DNA of 64,000 bases from Nemertoderma westbladi (GCA_032718475.1 JAUCBJ010006239.1:37799-101798), one strand, 5' to 3'. Counted from the stretch's first letter, positions 22,836-35,268 are shown. Notes: generated from the letters alone by a model not told the origin. A program made the numbers and translations.

Positions 22836-25800
22836 ACATAGAGGAGGGGGGGGGGGGGGGGGTGGGTGATCGGTATAGAAACTGAGGAATAGAAAATCCA
22901 GCAGCAATAGAGGAAAATCAGCCTCTCCCACCTCTCTTGATACTCCCCAAATTCTTACACAAATATCGCATTACTGTATTAGTACATAGAACCACACTCA
23001 TGTCTGCCAGTCCATGTTACTGTGTTTGTCTTAGTAGTAGTCTCAAATTTCCCGCCTTGTAACGTCAGTTTGCGGTGGCTTAATTAACTCTTAATAATTT
23101 CATCATTAAGATTATTTGTTTTATAATAATTAATATCTTATTTATATTATTAAAAAAAACAAATAAGCAATAATCATATATATTATTACATTATCAGTAC
23201 TTTAATAGGAACACAGGGTATATCCATTATCGATTCTGTACACCAAATATGCATCCCAAACATCATAAACCTAATACAGTAGGTTATTAACATTATTAAT
23301 ATTATTACTGATCGGAAATTCCGCAATAATTAATTTTACCCATAACAACTATTAATGTACTGTACCAACATACAGCACCACAAGTTTGCTGCCTAGGGCC
23401 TATACCTACTATATAATATTCGGCTGTGCCATCTTTCAGTAACATTTACGATGTCAGTATAATATCAAAGCTGTAAAAAAATTAATATTATGATGAAACA
23501 TATATGTTTCACAAACAATTCGAATTCACAAACAATTTTAATATTGGACTAGACTGTGAAGTTCTGTTCATATAAGAGTGCGATTTAAATGGAATTGTTG
23601 GAAACTGAAATCCACAATTTACTAATTGTTAGGCCGAAAATAAGGAGGGGAGGGGGGGGGGGTGGTAGAATTCCTTATTAGAGATTAGCCCCAATGTCCC
23701 TCTCGTCAACCCAAGGTGTTGACGGGACATTGGGGATCTTGTTTAGTACCAAAAATATTTCAAATTTTATTTAAACCCAACAAAAAAATAAAATATCAAA
23801 AAATGAAAACTAAATTTTACTGTTTAACAAAATATATACTTGGTTAATATTACTGTAAGTATTTGCATTAAAATAAAAAATTTATTTGCATAATTATCAC
23901 AAAAGCAACTTTATATCTTTGCTTTTGTAAATACGCTAAAAGATATCAGTATTTCTACAAAATGCAAAATAATTTATTAAACAAATTTTAATTATGAAAT
24001 ATAACAATATATTTATGGTATATAGCTATAGCTGTTTATACTATTAATATATTTACATAATAATAAATATTATTATTATTTAGTATAATATATTAAAGAT
24101 TCAATACTAAATTGTGAATTTAATTTGTTCAATTAATAAAATAATTTCTGCACATGGCAATATACCGTAGGACCACAAATAATTAATACATGGGCATACA
24201 TTTAAACCAATACGACGTCATAAATGTTAACACAGTAACTGAATATAGGCACAGGTTATCTATAAGTCAATCGATAGACAATAACAAAATTAAAAAGCAT
24301 TAAATAACGCGGTGGTTTGGTATCCCTACCCGGATGCGGTTTGGATGAAACGAAGACATGAAAGTTAAAAACTCAACGAACCAAAGCGTGTCTGGTCGAC
24401 TGATAGACACCGAACCACTCGCGAATTTAAACTGGGGATCCCAACTCGCTCCAGAACGCAACCCATAATAACTCATCGCTTGCTGTTGCATTGAATTGCT
24501 CTACCGCAGTTGACCCACGAAAGTTTTGCACTTTGTATTTCAGTATTTCATGCCGCTGATTCTAGAGCCTAAGATTTCATCCGGTAAACGTTGCAATTTC
24601 CAGAAACCACGCACTGTAATCGTACCGATACCACGAAGTCTCTTTAGTTTCACATGCATGTTTGCTTTTAGCGAAGTCCTGCTTACGTATACGTACAATG
24701 CGATTGGAACTACCAGTAGTTTTCCCACCGGATTCGAGCAGTAGGTGCACTTTTGCATCTTTCAGCATTGCGTCGGAGAAACGAGGCGAAGGGCCGGAAG
24801 TCGCGATGATAGAGTTCCGGTATGACCCTCTCTCGACCTTGGCCGTCGAGAGATATGCGAGAATGTTATCGCAAACGTGCTGGCACCCAGTCCGCCAGTT
24901 TGTGTCATCAACGTTGAAGACTCAGCAGTCATCTATATGCAGAAGGAGACGATTCGTTAGGATAAGCTGCAAGTGATCCCCACCTCATAGGGATCCTCGG
25001 ATATAAGGATTACAGGATTACAACTTCCGAACTTGAAGTTTAGAACTGCAGTAGGCCTATAATGCAGGCAGATTGTCTCATGCGTTTACTAAAATCCTGA
25101 GGTTATTAGCCAAATGGGTGAATGTGGATTGGTTAGGCCTACTGAAAGAACATGAGAAAACAAAAATGCTAGGCCTAGTACAATCACAGTATTAGGCTCA
25201 CTAAAAATTAACAAATAATAAATGAAATACTGAAATAGGCCTAAATTTAATTATACAACAACCGTCAGACCATACCTGCTGCCTGCATACAGCCGTACCA
25301 AACCTGATAACATGCAGACAAGCCTAGAATACAAGTGAAATGTATAGTAGGCAGGTAGGCCTACTGTCAGACTGTAGTAAGGCCTGTGAAAGTACGGGCG
25401 GTGGTACGCTACTGCTGTACTGCAGTACTGCAGCAGGCGTCCCAGTGGAGGGGCAGACCGGTATATAAAATCCAACACTACCGGTAATTGCTACACAGCC
25501 AGCTGTGAGTTCATTATTCTTGCCCAAGGCGCCTTGTCCCTGCCTCACACTACAAAAAGTGTTGCCGTCGCTAGGATACAAATTATCTGTTATTGGTTAG
25601 AGCTGTACCATTAGTTGGCTTTGGTTGTGTTTGATGTAGGCCATCATGTTATGATATTCAAATGGATTGATGGAGGGAATTTCAAAATGGTCAAATAATA
25701 CAACAATAATGAAATTTTTAATATGATGTGCAATTATAAAAATCGCTGTAACTCTGGTGCAACACGACCGTATTCGATGAAATTTTCATTGTTACGTACG

Positions 25801-27551
25801 AAAATTAATGCGTTTACAATTGCTATACTCAATATATTTATAATCGGCATGATTTTTAAACTATAAGAGTTTAAGAGCCGGGAATTGCCAAATTGTGGCT
25901 ACGTAGGCCAGATTTGACCACAAAATTGACCAGGTTCGTGCAACTCTTGAAAATTTTGGAATGTGTCAATTTTGTTCTACTATCATGTTCTATAAATGAC
26001 CAAAGTTAAAAAAAATATAATTCCTAGGAAGTTGTTTTATTTGTGATAAATATGTAATTTTATGGTGAAAATTGGTTAATTTCGTTAAAAATCAGTGAAA
26101 ATTTGACGGTTTGGAGTAAAATTGGGTGGGTTGGGCCAACTCATATAAATTGTTGCCAGTGTTATTTTTCTTATCCTAAAACGTTCTTTAATTGAGCACA
26201 GTTTTAGAAAATATAATTCCTAGGAAGTTCTTAAACTAAAGCTCAGACTTTCAAAAAGACGGTCATTTAACGGACTTTTTTTATTTGTCTGTCATACCTA
26301 CACACAACGTTGAAATCGAAAATGGCATGCATATTCGGATTCAGCACACCAAAATGTACCTATATAGTATATTTTGAGGTAATCTGAGGCTAAAATAAAA
26401 AAAAATGAAAAAATGAAAAAAAATTTCGCCAAAATTTGCCAAACTTCCAAAAATACTTAACTTGCTCAGATTTTCATGAAATTTGGTACGGATGTGCCCA
26501 AAGCAATTCTAAGAAACTAATTTGAAGGATTTACGGAAAAATGCAATTTAAGCCGATATATCGCATTTTGAGTGCCTAATTTTAGGCTAAATTTCAAGAA
26601 AATACAGATTTCCTAAGTTTGGCCCTTATTTACTACAAGAAGCAAAGACTTTTTGTATTAACATTAAATGGATAAAATGTAGAGCTATCTTATCCATCTG
26701 TGATGTTAAAGTTTCAGAAAAATATAAGCAGACAATTCGGAGAAAACCACTTTCTACCAAAACCTATTTTGTCAACTTCCAAAATTACCATTTTTCGGCC
26801 CCAATTTCCGGCCCTTAATATTCAGGCAACGCACAATATCAATAACAGTAATGGAACTCCCATCTTCCCTCTATATAACGCAAGTGGAACGGTTTCGTTC
26901 TAATTAAAAGATACAGAGTTATAACGATTTAAAAATTGTCAAAAATATCCAAATTTGGCCCAAAATTGGCCAAAAGTTAAATTATTGGCATACTGTTAAA
27001 TATTTTTGGCCAATATTTTGACCCGATGAACAACTGTATTGGATATGTATTCGGTATGAGTTTCAATCGAAATGGCCAAGCTGCTTTGGTGATAGCGAGA
27101 AAACAATGTAAAAATGTACCATTTTGATAATTTTTGGGTAAAATTAAAATGTGGCCAAAATGGCCAAATTTGGCTAAACGAAATTTTTTAATGAAACTTG
27201 CAAATTTATCCGCGCACAAAGTCTCGGGAGAACATTTGAAGATTTCAGTCGCCTTCACTCCGAATTTAATCATTTAGTGCTAGAAGTTTCCAAATTGGGG
27301 CAAAAATCCACATTTGGTGGCCAATTTGGAAATGTTGGGAAACTAAATTGAAAAAACAAAACCGTACAAAATTCTTAGAATAACAAAAACTACAAACGTG
27401 GCAAATTTCAGAGAATATAATTCCTAGGAAGTTGTAAAACGCCCCGAGTAAGCTCCACTTTCTATATACTAATGTTGGAACGCCTACGCCCGGTGTGGGA
27501 GAATCCTCACGAAGGATCCTCCCACGTTGTGTTGTTTTTAGGTTTACATAA
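22836..27551. other. 4.7-kb interruption of BEL gag: insertion or intron-like segment
   Basis: It separates the two gag parts. Contents: G runs at 22846-22862 and near 23650; an inverted repeat at 23688-23733 (CCCCAATGTCCC against GGGACATTGGGG); AT-rich DNA; a decayed minus-strand coding patch (24300-24975); and a tract (25860-27440) with recurring GGCCAAA words and three copies of ATAATTCCTAGGAAGTT. The right edge has a hairpin (27495-27525) and a pyrimidine-rich TTGTTTTTAG (27532-27541). In the gag frame a TAA follows at 27549, so splicing at that AG would not restore the frame. No target duplication was recognised. Confidence 0.5.
24300..24975 (-). pseudogene. Unrecognised decayed coding patch inside the gag interruption
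   Basis: Base composition here is less AT-rich than its surroundings. Minus-strand open segments in different phases (within 24770-24950, then 24577-24768, 24540-24758 and 24300-24491) can be read consecutively as a protein of about 220 aa with frameshifts. It includes a basic segment (RIVRIRKQDFAKSKHA) and a hydrophobic/aromatic C-terminal half. No known motif is recognised. It could be a fragment of a mobile element or virus-derived gene. Confidence 0.35.
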
Positions 27552-27758
27552 GAACCGCATATCCGACGAGGTAATTATCGGGTTCAGGAACCTAACCCTA
27601 ATCCAACACGGCGATTATATACTTCAGCACCAGATGATCACCATATCTCCGGTGTTAACCCACAGGGGAGGATTCCTCCTGCCAGTGGTCTGGTCAAACC
27701 TCCATATAATGTTCCTACGAAGTCAAATATTATTCAAAATCAGCGAACTAGGCCTCGG

Positions 27759-30700
27759 ATGCCTTCCCAGGATGTACGATTATCCCCATCACAAAAAGGT
27801 GAAGTTTATCCACGGAAAGAGTTCTTTAATTCGAATTTGCATCATCACCCACCTCGTAGTTCTCCTCCACGGCATCCACCATTTCAGTCAGCACCTGTTT
27901 CTTTATCTAGAGGTTCATTTGACTCCCAACCCCACCAATCAAGACATTTTACACACCCAGAGGAATCTGTGCACCAGTATGACAGATCAGAACGTGATTA
28001 CGGACATTCCTATCCATCCTATCATATAACTGAATCTTCACAGCCGGTACAATTTGCACCCCCTGCACATTCCTCCTATCCTGGCCAAGAACTATGGACG
28101 ACTCGGCCATCCAGCCTTAATACAACTTTAGAACAAACAAGTATGCGAATCCTTTCACAAGCTGAGATTAGTCGGTTCCTTCCACAACCAAAATTTGTTA
28201 CCTTTAAAGGAGAGCCAGAGAACTGGCCTACCTTTTTTCAATATTTTACTTCAACTGTTCTTAGTCGAGAGTTATCTTCCCTAGAAAATCTTAATTATTT
28301 ATTATCTGCTACATCCGGTCCGCCGCACCTTATGGTAGAGCAGCATATTGGGATTCCAAATGGCTTTGAAGGGGCTTGGGAGAAACTCAAGAAGCGTTAC
28401 GGTAATCCTAGGTGGCTTGCACAAACTCTTTACCGGCAAGCAATCAACTACCCTACCCTTAAAGGTAGCCATGATGTGATTCCCTACTTTGATACATTAG
28501 AAAGGATAGTAACTCAGCTCACTACAATTGGCCAAGTTAATGAGCTCGATAATGCTGCTGTCTTATCTATTTTAGTTCAGAAGTTGCATGGACCTAGTGA
28601 AGGACGTTGGTACAAGGTAGTCAAAAGGCTGGTCTACCCTGATTCCTGTCGAGTTAGCCCTCGTTCTGAGAAACTTGCAGATTTCATGAAATTCCTAGAA
28701 TCTGAAGTGGATTTGGCTGAGTGTAGTGGTGCACCATCTACTTCTTATTGGACAACAAAGAATGTACACTGTCAACAGCCTAGAATCGAGTCACGGCCTT
28801 CTTTCCGTTGGAAACCAAAACCTGCAGTTGAGGCAGCGCTACCTGCTTCTACAATTATTGTATCTGATGAATCTGCAGATTGTAATGCAGAGGAGAGTGC
28901 ATGTGCTGTTTTTGATCATAAACAACAGATGCCTTCTAAACTGGGTTCCTCTGTCCCAAAATTAAAATCATCGACCTTCAAAGATTATTCTGGTCTTTCC
29001 AAGTGTCCACGGTGTAAGACTGGATCACACTATTTAGCTCGATGTGAACCCTTCCTCAAAGATGATATAACCCAACGACGTGAATTCGTTTTGAAACAAA
29101 GTTTGTGTTTTAATTGTCTTCGCTCTGGACATACAGTAGGTGACTGTACCTCTCCTGTTAGTTGCAAAGTTTGTAAGCACCACCATCATACTTCATTATG
29201 CCGAGACCCAAGTTCATCTACTGCTGTAGCAGTTCTTCTTGCAGAACTCGTTGATGAGTCAGCTTCATATTCACCCAAGGATATGTATGAAAAGGACACT
29301 GAAGCTGATGTATATGTAGCTGGGGAGGTTGATTCGTCTCTTGCCAAATCTTTTCTGAAGAAACAGCGAAGTATTCGTGAATATCCAATCCTACCAGTTA
29401 AAGTTGTCGGAAATGGTGTTGAGCATAAATGTTATGCTCTTCTTGATACTGGGAGCACTGCCACCTTTGTGGATGAATCTATCTTTGATCGTATATTCCC
29501 TGAATCTGATGCTTTACAGCTAACCTTGAAGGGTATTTCTGGAGAATCATTTGTTGGGACTCGTAAGGCCTTTGGAACAATTTGTTCGGCTGATGACTCC
29601 TGTTCTGCCTCTCTGAATCAGGTACGAATGGTTCGTCTTAAGTTTGGCCAGACTTGCGGAAGAGTTTATGATTGGTCTATAGATCCATTTCCTGCCAAAG
29701 TTGGTATACCTGTAGTCTCTCTTCCTGATCCCTCTGTAGTAATGATTATCGGGGGTAACTGCCCAGAGTTACGGATAGTGCTTGAGCAGCGGCCATCAAA
29801 TCCTCAAGTGTATGATTCCCTAGCTACAAAATGTCTTCTTGGATGGTACTTTACAGGACCATCCAAAAGGACTTGTTTAGAGCGTCAATGGCCATCCTTA
29901 CCTTCAGAATCATACGTTTTATCAGATAATACAGAATCTTCAGCCAATCTTTGGGATGAGGAAATATTACCAGAAGATACTTCTGAGATGTTGCTCCATT
30001 TAGAGGATTATAGTCAGGAAGATGATTCTTTGGAAGCATTTCCAGATACTTGTTTCCACACTTTGATGGAAGAAACCCTACAACTTGTCAATACTGGGCT
30101 AGACCTGCAGCATGATGATGATAAATTTATCTTACAGGCATTGGACTACTGTGTCACCTGCTGGCTTGATAGCCAGAAACTTCAGCCACGAGACCTAGAG
30201 AAGAGTAGCTCTGTGGAGGAGCGACGAGCTGCCGACATTCAGCGAACTACCCGTCGACTTTTGCCTGATGGGCATTATGAGATTGGTCTTCTATGGAGAA
30301 AACCTGAACCTCATCTTATCAATAATAAACCATTGGCCCTACGTAGGCTCAATTCTTTGAGATCACGTCTTCTTGCGCGTCCTGAGGTCAATAAGATGTA
30401 TCACATTGAAATGGATAAACTAATAGATAATGGGTGGGCTGTGCGTATCCCAGATTCTTTACTTGAACCTACTCCGCGGACCTACTACCTCCCTCATCAT
30501 TTTGTGGTCAATCCAGAAAAACCTGGGAAAGTACGTGTTGTTAATGATTGCGCTGCTGTCTTTCGTGGTATGTCACTTAATAGTGAGCTCATGACTGGAC
30601 CAAATTATCTTCGCAACATCATAGGTATTCTTCTCCGTTTTCGCATTTCAGCCATTGCATATATCGCCGACATAGAGGCAATGTTTATGCAAGTACGAGT

Positions 30701-33700
30701 TAAGCCAATGGATAGAGATTCACTCCGATATTTGTGGTGGGAGAATAATGATATGTCTAGAGAACCAGTGGAATTTCAGATGTGTTCTCAAGCCTTTGGC
30801 ATTACATATTCACCTTCAAATGCAGGTTGTGCAGTAGTTGGTACTGTTGAGGACAATCAAGACCGCAAGGATGAGTTTGGAAGACCATTCTACTCTCCAG
30901 AAGCTGCTAGCGTCTTGCTTCATGACATATATATGGATGACGTGATGAATTCCCAACCAACCATTGAACAAGCCATTACTGTGGCCCATGAAGTTCGTCA
31001 AACACTCGCCTTGGGAGGTTTTAATTTGATCAAGTTTGCGAGTAACAGTGAACATTTCTTGCGATCCTTTGATCATAAACTGCGAAAGGATGCATCTATT
31101 GAACTTGGTGTAGATCCATTACCTACTACAAAGGCCCTCGGAATTCGATGGGATCCTGCAGAGGATATTCTTTTCTTCAAGGTTAAATCATTTGAAGGCT
31201 CGGAAAGGACCAAGCGACTCTGCCTGTCGATCTTAGCCACCACCTTTGATCCTCTTGGATTGGTTGCTCCAGTCATCATGTCTGGTAAAATCCTTCTTAA
31301 GGATATTTGGACCCATGGATTAGATTGGGATGACAAACTCCCATTTGACTTACTAACACGTTGGAATAAGTGGGAAGGATCTCTTCAACAGTTGAATACC
31401 CTGCGATTACCACGACATTATCTTCCAAATTTACAGTCTTCTTCTTCAATTGAACTTCATGTCTTTAGTGATGCCAGTTCCGAGGGCATGGGAGCAGTTT
31501 CCTACCTTCGTTGGGAAGCAAATGATGAACCGGAAATCCGTACTGCATTACTCGGATGCAAGACACATATCATGCCATCCAAAAGGTTGACCATTCCTCG
31601 TGCAGAACTGCAAGCAGCCGTATATGGCATTGAGCTCGCAAAAACATTACACCAGGAACTCCCATGGCCAGAGGCCAAGGTTACCTTTTGGACTGATGCC
31701 TCACTTGTTCTTCAGTATTTGAATAATGAGACTGTGGAGTTTGTAATATTTGTTACAAATCGTGTACAGACAATCCTTTCATTCTCTTCTGTCAACCAGT
31801 GGAGACACGTACCAGGGGAAATAAATCCTGCTGATTCTGCATCTCGTGGACTATATGGTGATAAACTCCTATCCAGTAATCTTTGGTTTCAAGGTCCAGA
31901 ATTTCTTCGACAGTCTTCTAATTGTTGGCCCGCTGCACTTTCAGATGTCACTCTTGGCAAGGGAGCGGAATTGAAGGAGAAGTTGCCAAAGTTGAGTCGA
32001 GCTGGTAATGACAATATTTTGCAGGTCAAGATATCCAGTCTGGATAATTTACTTCAGATAGTTTTCCCCTCATCCACTAATGAGGCTTTTCCAGATATCT
32101 CTAATGGAGTTTCATCAGTTCTCTCTCGTTTCATCGACCATTATAGATCATTTGGTAAATTAGTTCGTGCTATCACCTGGCTGAAGCGTCTAGCTCAGTG
32201 GCACTTTAGTAGAAACCCTCGTAAGATTACTGAGCAGAATAAGAAGGTTGTCATGTTACCTGAGGAAAATATTACAAATGTCACAACCATAAGACCCAAC
32301 CTCAAGAAAAGGGTTTCATTTAAGGGAATACCTCACCCTGAACCTCTTGCTTTAGCCAGCACAAGACGTCAGCTATTGCGTTTCATCCAACTCCGCTCTG
32401 TTCCGGAGAAATATCATAAGTTACAGACTTTACAGCAGACATTTATCCCTGACAAGTTCCATGCTGTGATACATAATGGTCTCATGCGAGTTGGGAGCCG
32501 GACTTCTGGTATCTATTCCACCTATGACCAACAGTTTCCCATTATCCTTTCTGATCCTGATATTATGCGTGGTCTTATTTATGACTCTCACCAACTCAAT
32601 CATCATGCTGGACAAGACTTTATTTTGACTGATTTGCGGAAACACTATTATCTGGTGCGGCCCTGGAGATCTTTGCGGTCAATTCTCGACCATTGCTTAT
32701 CATGTAAAAAGTTATTTGCTCGCCCTTGCAGCCAACTTGAGGCTAACTTACCCCCAGAGCGTCTCCAAGTGGGTAAACATGCCTTCTCTTCAACTGGTGT
32801 AGACATGTTTGGTCCATTCCATGTCCGCAGGGGATATCGAACCTATAAACGGTGGGCTATTATCTTTACATGCTTTACCATCCGTGCTGTCTATCTCGAT
32901 GTTGTTGATCGCCCCGACATGGAGAGTTTCATGTTATGCCTTAGACGTTTTGTTGCCTCCACAGGTGGTGCAATACAATACCGATCTGATTGTGGTAGTA
33001 ATTTCATTGCTGCAGCCCAAGAACTTCGTAACCTCATTGAGGACTGGAATGAGTCTACCTTCCATCAGGTGCTAGCTGGGTTCCAGATATCCTCTCAACC
33101 ATGGAAATTCAACCCACCTCATGCGCCCTGGTATGGTGGAGCATACGAAAGACTCATCCACTCAATTAAAGCAGCTCTGATGACAATCCTACCTTCTCCG
33201 CGAGACTTTTCTGATGAAATGTTCAGAACACTACTAATGGAGATTGCGGACTCCATAAACCATCGACCATTGGTTCGTATTTCCAATGATCCAGATGCTG
33301 GGGAAGCTCTTACCCCAGCCCACTTCCTTAATCCCCGTCCTTCATCTCTTCAAGTTTATGAGCATCATGATGATAGTGATCATTCTGCTTGCTATTTGAA
33401 ATCCTATTACAAGGCAGTTGCCTTACATGTTGATACTTTCTGGGGAGTTTGGAAGACTCACTACCTTCCAACTCTTCAAATGCGAAACAAGTGGTTTGCC
33501 CAAGCTACTAATATTTCCATTGATGACCTCGTTATCGTTGATGAACCAAATGTCCCACGCCACAAGTGGCTTCTGGCCCGTGTGCTTGAAGTCCACCCTA
33601 GTGAAGATGGACTTGTCCGTTCTGTTACCCTTAAACTTTCGAATGGCTCGATATTGAAGCGCCCTATCCGACGCTTAGTATTACTTGAGTTGGCCAGAGG

Positions 33701-33785
33701 CCACCATGGTAATTATGGGGAATTCCCCAAAAGTACTGAAACAGAAGGCTTAGGTCATCCTTCTAACTCAGCCCTTCATTCGTAA
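27759..33785 (+). CDS. pol: BEL/Pao gag-pol polyprotein (gag core, protease, RT, RNase H, integrase)
   Basis: 2008 aa and uninterrupted; the frame is open back to 27552. In order: a Pro/His/Ser-rich linker (1-120); the conserved gag core (about 140-280: ENWPTFFQYFTSTV, GAWEKLKKRYGNP); zinc knuckles (about 415-485: CPRCKTGSHYLARC, CFNCLRSGHTVGDC); an aspartic protease with DTG at about 563; an RT with D near 971 (YIADIEAMF) and YMDD at 1058-1061; RNase H (HVFSDASSEG near 1238, INPADSASRG near 1360); an integrase with an HHCC zinc domain (about 1610-1655) and catalytic D (VDMFGPF, near 1682), D (RSDCGSN, near 1743) and E (GGAYERL, near 1798); and a C-terminal BEL-type domain (NKWFAQATNISIDDLVIV). 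All catalytic residues are present, so the pol enzymes appear functional. The gag N-terminus is encoded separately at 21798-22835. Confidence 0.95.
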   Translation: MPSQDVRLSPSQKGEVYPRKEFFNSNLHHHPPRSSPPRHPPFQSAPVSLSRGSFDSQPHQSRHFTHPEESVHQYDRSERDYGHSYPSYHITESSQPVQFAPPAHSSYPGQELWTTRPSSLNTTLEQTSMRILSQAEISRFLPQPKFVTFKGEPENWPTFFQYFTSTVLSRELSSLENLNYLLSATSGPPHLMVEQHIGIPNGFEGAWEKLKKRYGNPRWLAQTLYRQAINYPTLKGSHDVIPYFDTLERIVTQLTTIGQVNELDNAAVLSILVQKLHGPSEGRWYKVVKRLVYPDSCRVSPRSEKLADFMKFLESEVDLAECSGAPSTSYWTTKNVHCQQPRIESRPSFRWKPKPAVEAALPASTIIVSDESADCNAEESACAVFDHKQQMPSKLGSSVPKLKSSTFKDYSGLSKCPRCKTGSHYLARCEPFLKDDITQRREFVLKQSLCFNCLRSGHTVGDCTSPVSCKVCKHHHHTSLCRDPSSSTAVAVLLAELVDESASYSPKDMYEKDTEADVYVAGEVDSSLAKSFLKKQRSIREYPILPVKVVGNGVEHKCYALLDTGSTATFVDESIFDRIFPESDALQLTLKGISGESFVGTRKAFGTICSADDSCSASLNQVRMVRLKFGQTCGRVYDWSIDPFPAKVGIPVVSLPDPSVVMIIGGNCPELRIVLEQRPSNPQVYDSLATKCLLGWYFTGPSKRTCLERQWPSLPSESYVLSDNTESSANLWDEEILPEDTSEMLLHLEDYSQEDDSLEAFPDTCFHTLMEETLQLVNTGLDLQHDDDKFILQALDYCVTCWLDSQKLQPRDLEKSSSVEERRAADIQRTTRRLLPDGHYEIGLLWRKPEPHLINNKPLALRRLNSLRSRLLARPEVNKMYHIEMDKLIDNGWAVRIPDSLLEPTPRTYYLPHHFVVNPEKPGKVRVVNDCAAVFRGMSLNSELMTGPNYLRNIIGILLRFRISAIAYIADIEAMFMQVRVKPMDRDSLRYLWWENNDMSREPVEFQMCSQAFGITYSPSNAGCAVVGTVEDNQDRKDEFGRPFYSPEAASVLLHDIYMDDVMNSQPTIEQAITVAHEVRQTLALGGFNLIKFASNSEHFLRSFDHKLRKDASIELGVDPLPTTKALGIRWDPAEDILFFKVKSFEGSERTKRLCLSILATTFDPLGLVAPVIMSGKILLKDIWTHGLDWDDKLPFDLLTRWNKWEGSLQQLNTLRLPRHYLPNLQSSSSIELHVFSDASSEGMGAVSYLRWEANDEPEIRTALLGCKTHIMPSKRLTIPRAELQAAVYGIELAKTLHQELPWPEAKVTFWTDASLVLQYLNNETVEFVIFVTNRVQTILSFSSVNQWRHVPGEINPADSASRGLYGDKLLSSNLWFQGPEFLRQSSNCWPAALSDVTLGKGAELKEKLPKLSRAGNDNILQVKISSLDNLLQIVFPSSTNEAFPDISNGVSSVLSRFIDHYRSFGKLVRAITWLKRLAQWHFSRNPRKITEQNKKVVMLPEENITNVTTIRPNLKKRVSFKGIPHPEPLALASTRRQLLRFIQLRSVPEKYHKLQTLQQTFIPDKFHAVIHNGLMRVGSRTSGIYSTYDQQFPIILSDPDIMRGLIYDSHQLNHHAGQDFILTDLRKHYYLVRPWRSLRSILDHCLSCKKLFARPCSQLEANLPPERLQVGKHAFSSTGVDMFGPFHVRRGYRTYKRWAIIFTCFTIRAVYLDVVDRPDMESFMLCLRRFVASTGGAIQYRSDCGSNFIAAAQELRNLIEDWNESTFHQVLAGFQISSQPWKFNPPHAPWYGGAYERLIHSIKAALMTILPSPRDFSDEMFRTLLMEIADSINHRPLVRISNDPDAGEALTPAHFLNPRPSSLQVYEHHDDSDHSACYLKSYYKAVALHVDTFWGVWKTHYLPTLQMRNKWFAQATNISIDDLVIVDEPNVPRHKWLLARVLEVHPSEDGLVRSVTLKLSNGSILKRPIRRLVLLELARGHHGNYGEFPKSTETEGLGHPSNSALHS

Positions 33786-35268
33786 ATGTACATATAAATT
33801 ACTTAGGCCCTATTAAGTAGTTGGTTAAGTAATATGTGTAGGTACTATTTCTATTGTCTGTATTGTAGCTACTGTAATATCACTAAAATAGAAAATAGAG
33901 AAAATTTTACTCAATGAAAATTTTGGGAGCGGGAATACTACCCAAGATTACTTTCATGGCTTGCAATTGCATCTTTTTTTTTTTTTTTTATAAATTTCTT
34001 AACCCTAAATTCTTTTTTTTTGGGTCATTATAATTGGAGTTATTGTTCATTAAAAATTTAAATTATAGTTGCATTTGAAAAGATGCTTCTATGATTTAAA
34101 ACTTCCTTAGAGACATTACTTCTGTAACCTTAAGTTACAGATATATTTGCTTAACCTTAAGTTGTGCAAATATTTAAAATTATTAAACGGCTGGACTAGT
34201 CCAGTAACAAGCTTTAGTTAAACAGCTCTTGAGGTTGCTCGCTTAAATCACTGGTGCGATTTAGTTGGCTTTCTTGCCTGGAATGCTCCAGGAACGTTAT
34301 GTGGTTCTACCGGAAGTCGACTCCTCATCCTCCTCGACTTCTTCTGGCTCCTTTAGACTCAACGCGATTTCGGATACGAGACTACCTGCTCTAGGAGCTA
34401 TCCTCTCTCAAGAATCCTACCGTATCTATATTTGGATTTGGATACGCATGTGGATTTCTAAATGCTTATGTCCACCTTGAACCACCGTGTGCGCCAGCCC
34501 AATACACCTTGACTTGAGTCATAGCCATAGTCATCGGGTCGTTTGATCGCTTCCTAAAGTGCTTTATGATGAATGGTCGCGATTTATATACGTTTTCATT
34601 GTTACTTTCACTGTTCGCTTTCAGTGGTGTAAAGAGGATTCATTGGGGGAGTTTGGGCCATTTACCAGATATATTGGCCTATATAATAAACGCGAATAAT
34701 GGAATACGCGATTTTCCAAAAGGTTTATTCTTAAACAGAAGACAAAAGAAATTTCATGTTCGATGTTGGGTCTGGTAATCGTACCATCAGGGTTGCACCA
34801 CTACTACATTTGCCGCACCTTCAGAAACGTGCTATCTTACATTAAATTCACAATATTTGTAATATATCTAATTTATATATATATGCAATCTATGATATGC
34901 AATTATATTCGTGCAATTTAATTATAATACGTAATATAATAGGGTCGGCCAACCTAGTGGTTTTCTCCAAGTCTCCAATTTTTCTATATTTTTTTTATAT
35001 GTGTATATTTGTGCTGTTAATCTGTTCTTTATTGTTATTGACGAAGCCTAAATATTTAGTTTAGTATTATTAGAAAGTATATTAGATGTTTAACATCAGT
35101 AGTATGTTTGATATCACTCATTATCTGGATATATTTTTTTGTTTGTTTGTTTCGTGTTCCCTTTGTTTCGATATTTGATTATTATTTTTGCTGATGATTT
35201 TTTATGTAGCAATTTGCTGTGGTCCATCAATTGTATATAGCCTATCAGTACTAGGCTATAGGGAGCGG
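33786..35268 (+). other. 3' untranslated region of young BEL element, with polypurine tract
   Basis: No gene is seen. It contains T and A runs and an AT-rich tract. GGGAGCGG at 35261-35268 directly abuts the 3' LTR and fits a polypurine tract. Confidence 0.65.

Noticed and set aside
22836..27551. Helitron interpretation of the gag interruption, from the hairpin near its right edge
   Set aside because: No CTRR terminus at a suitable distance after the hairpin, no TC start at the left edge, and no Rep/helicase motif.
27472..28029. 185-codon frame overlapping the start of gag-pol in another phase
   Set aside because: It overlaps the gag linker, has no domain, and is lost where the gag core begins. 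The gag-pol frame has the coding signal.
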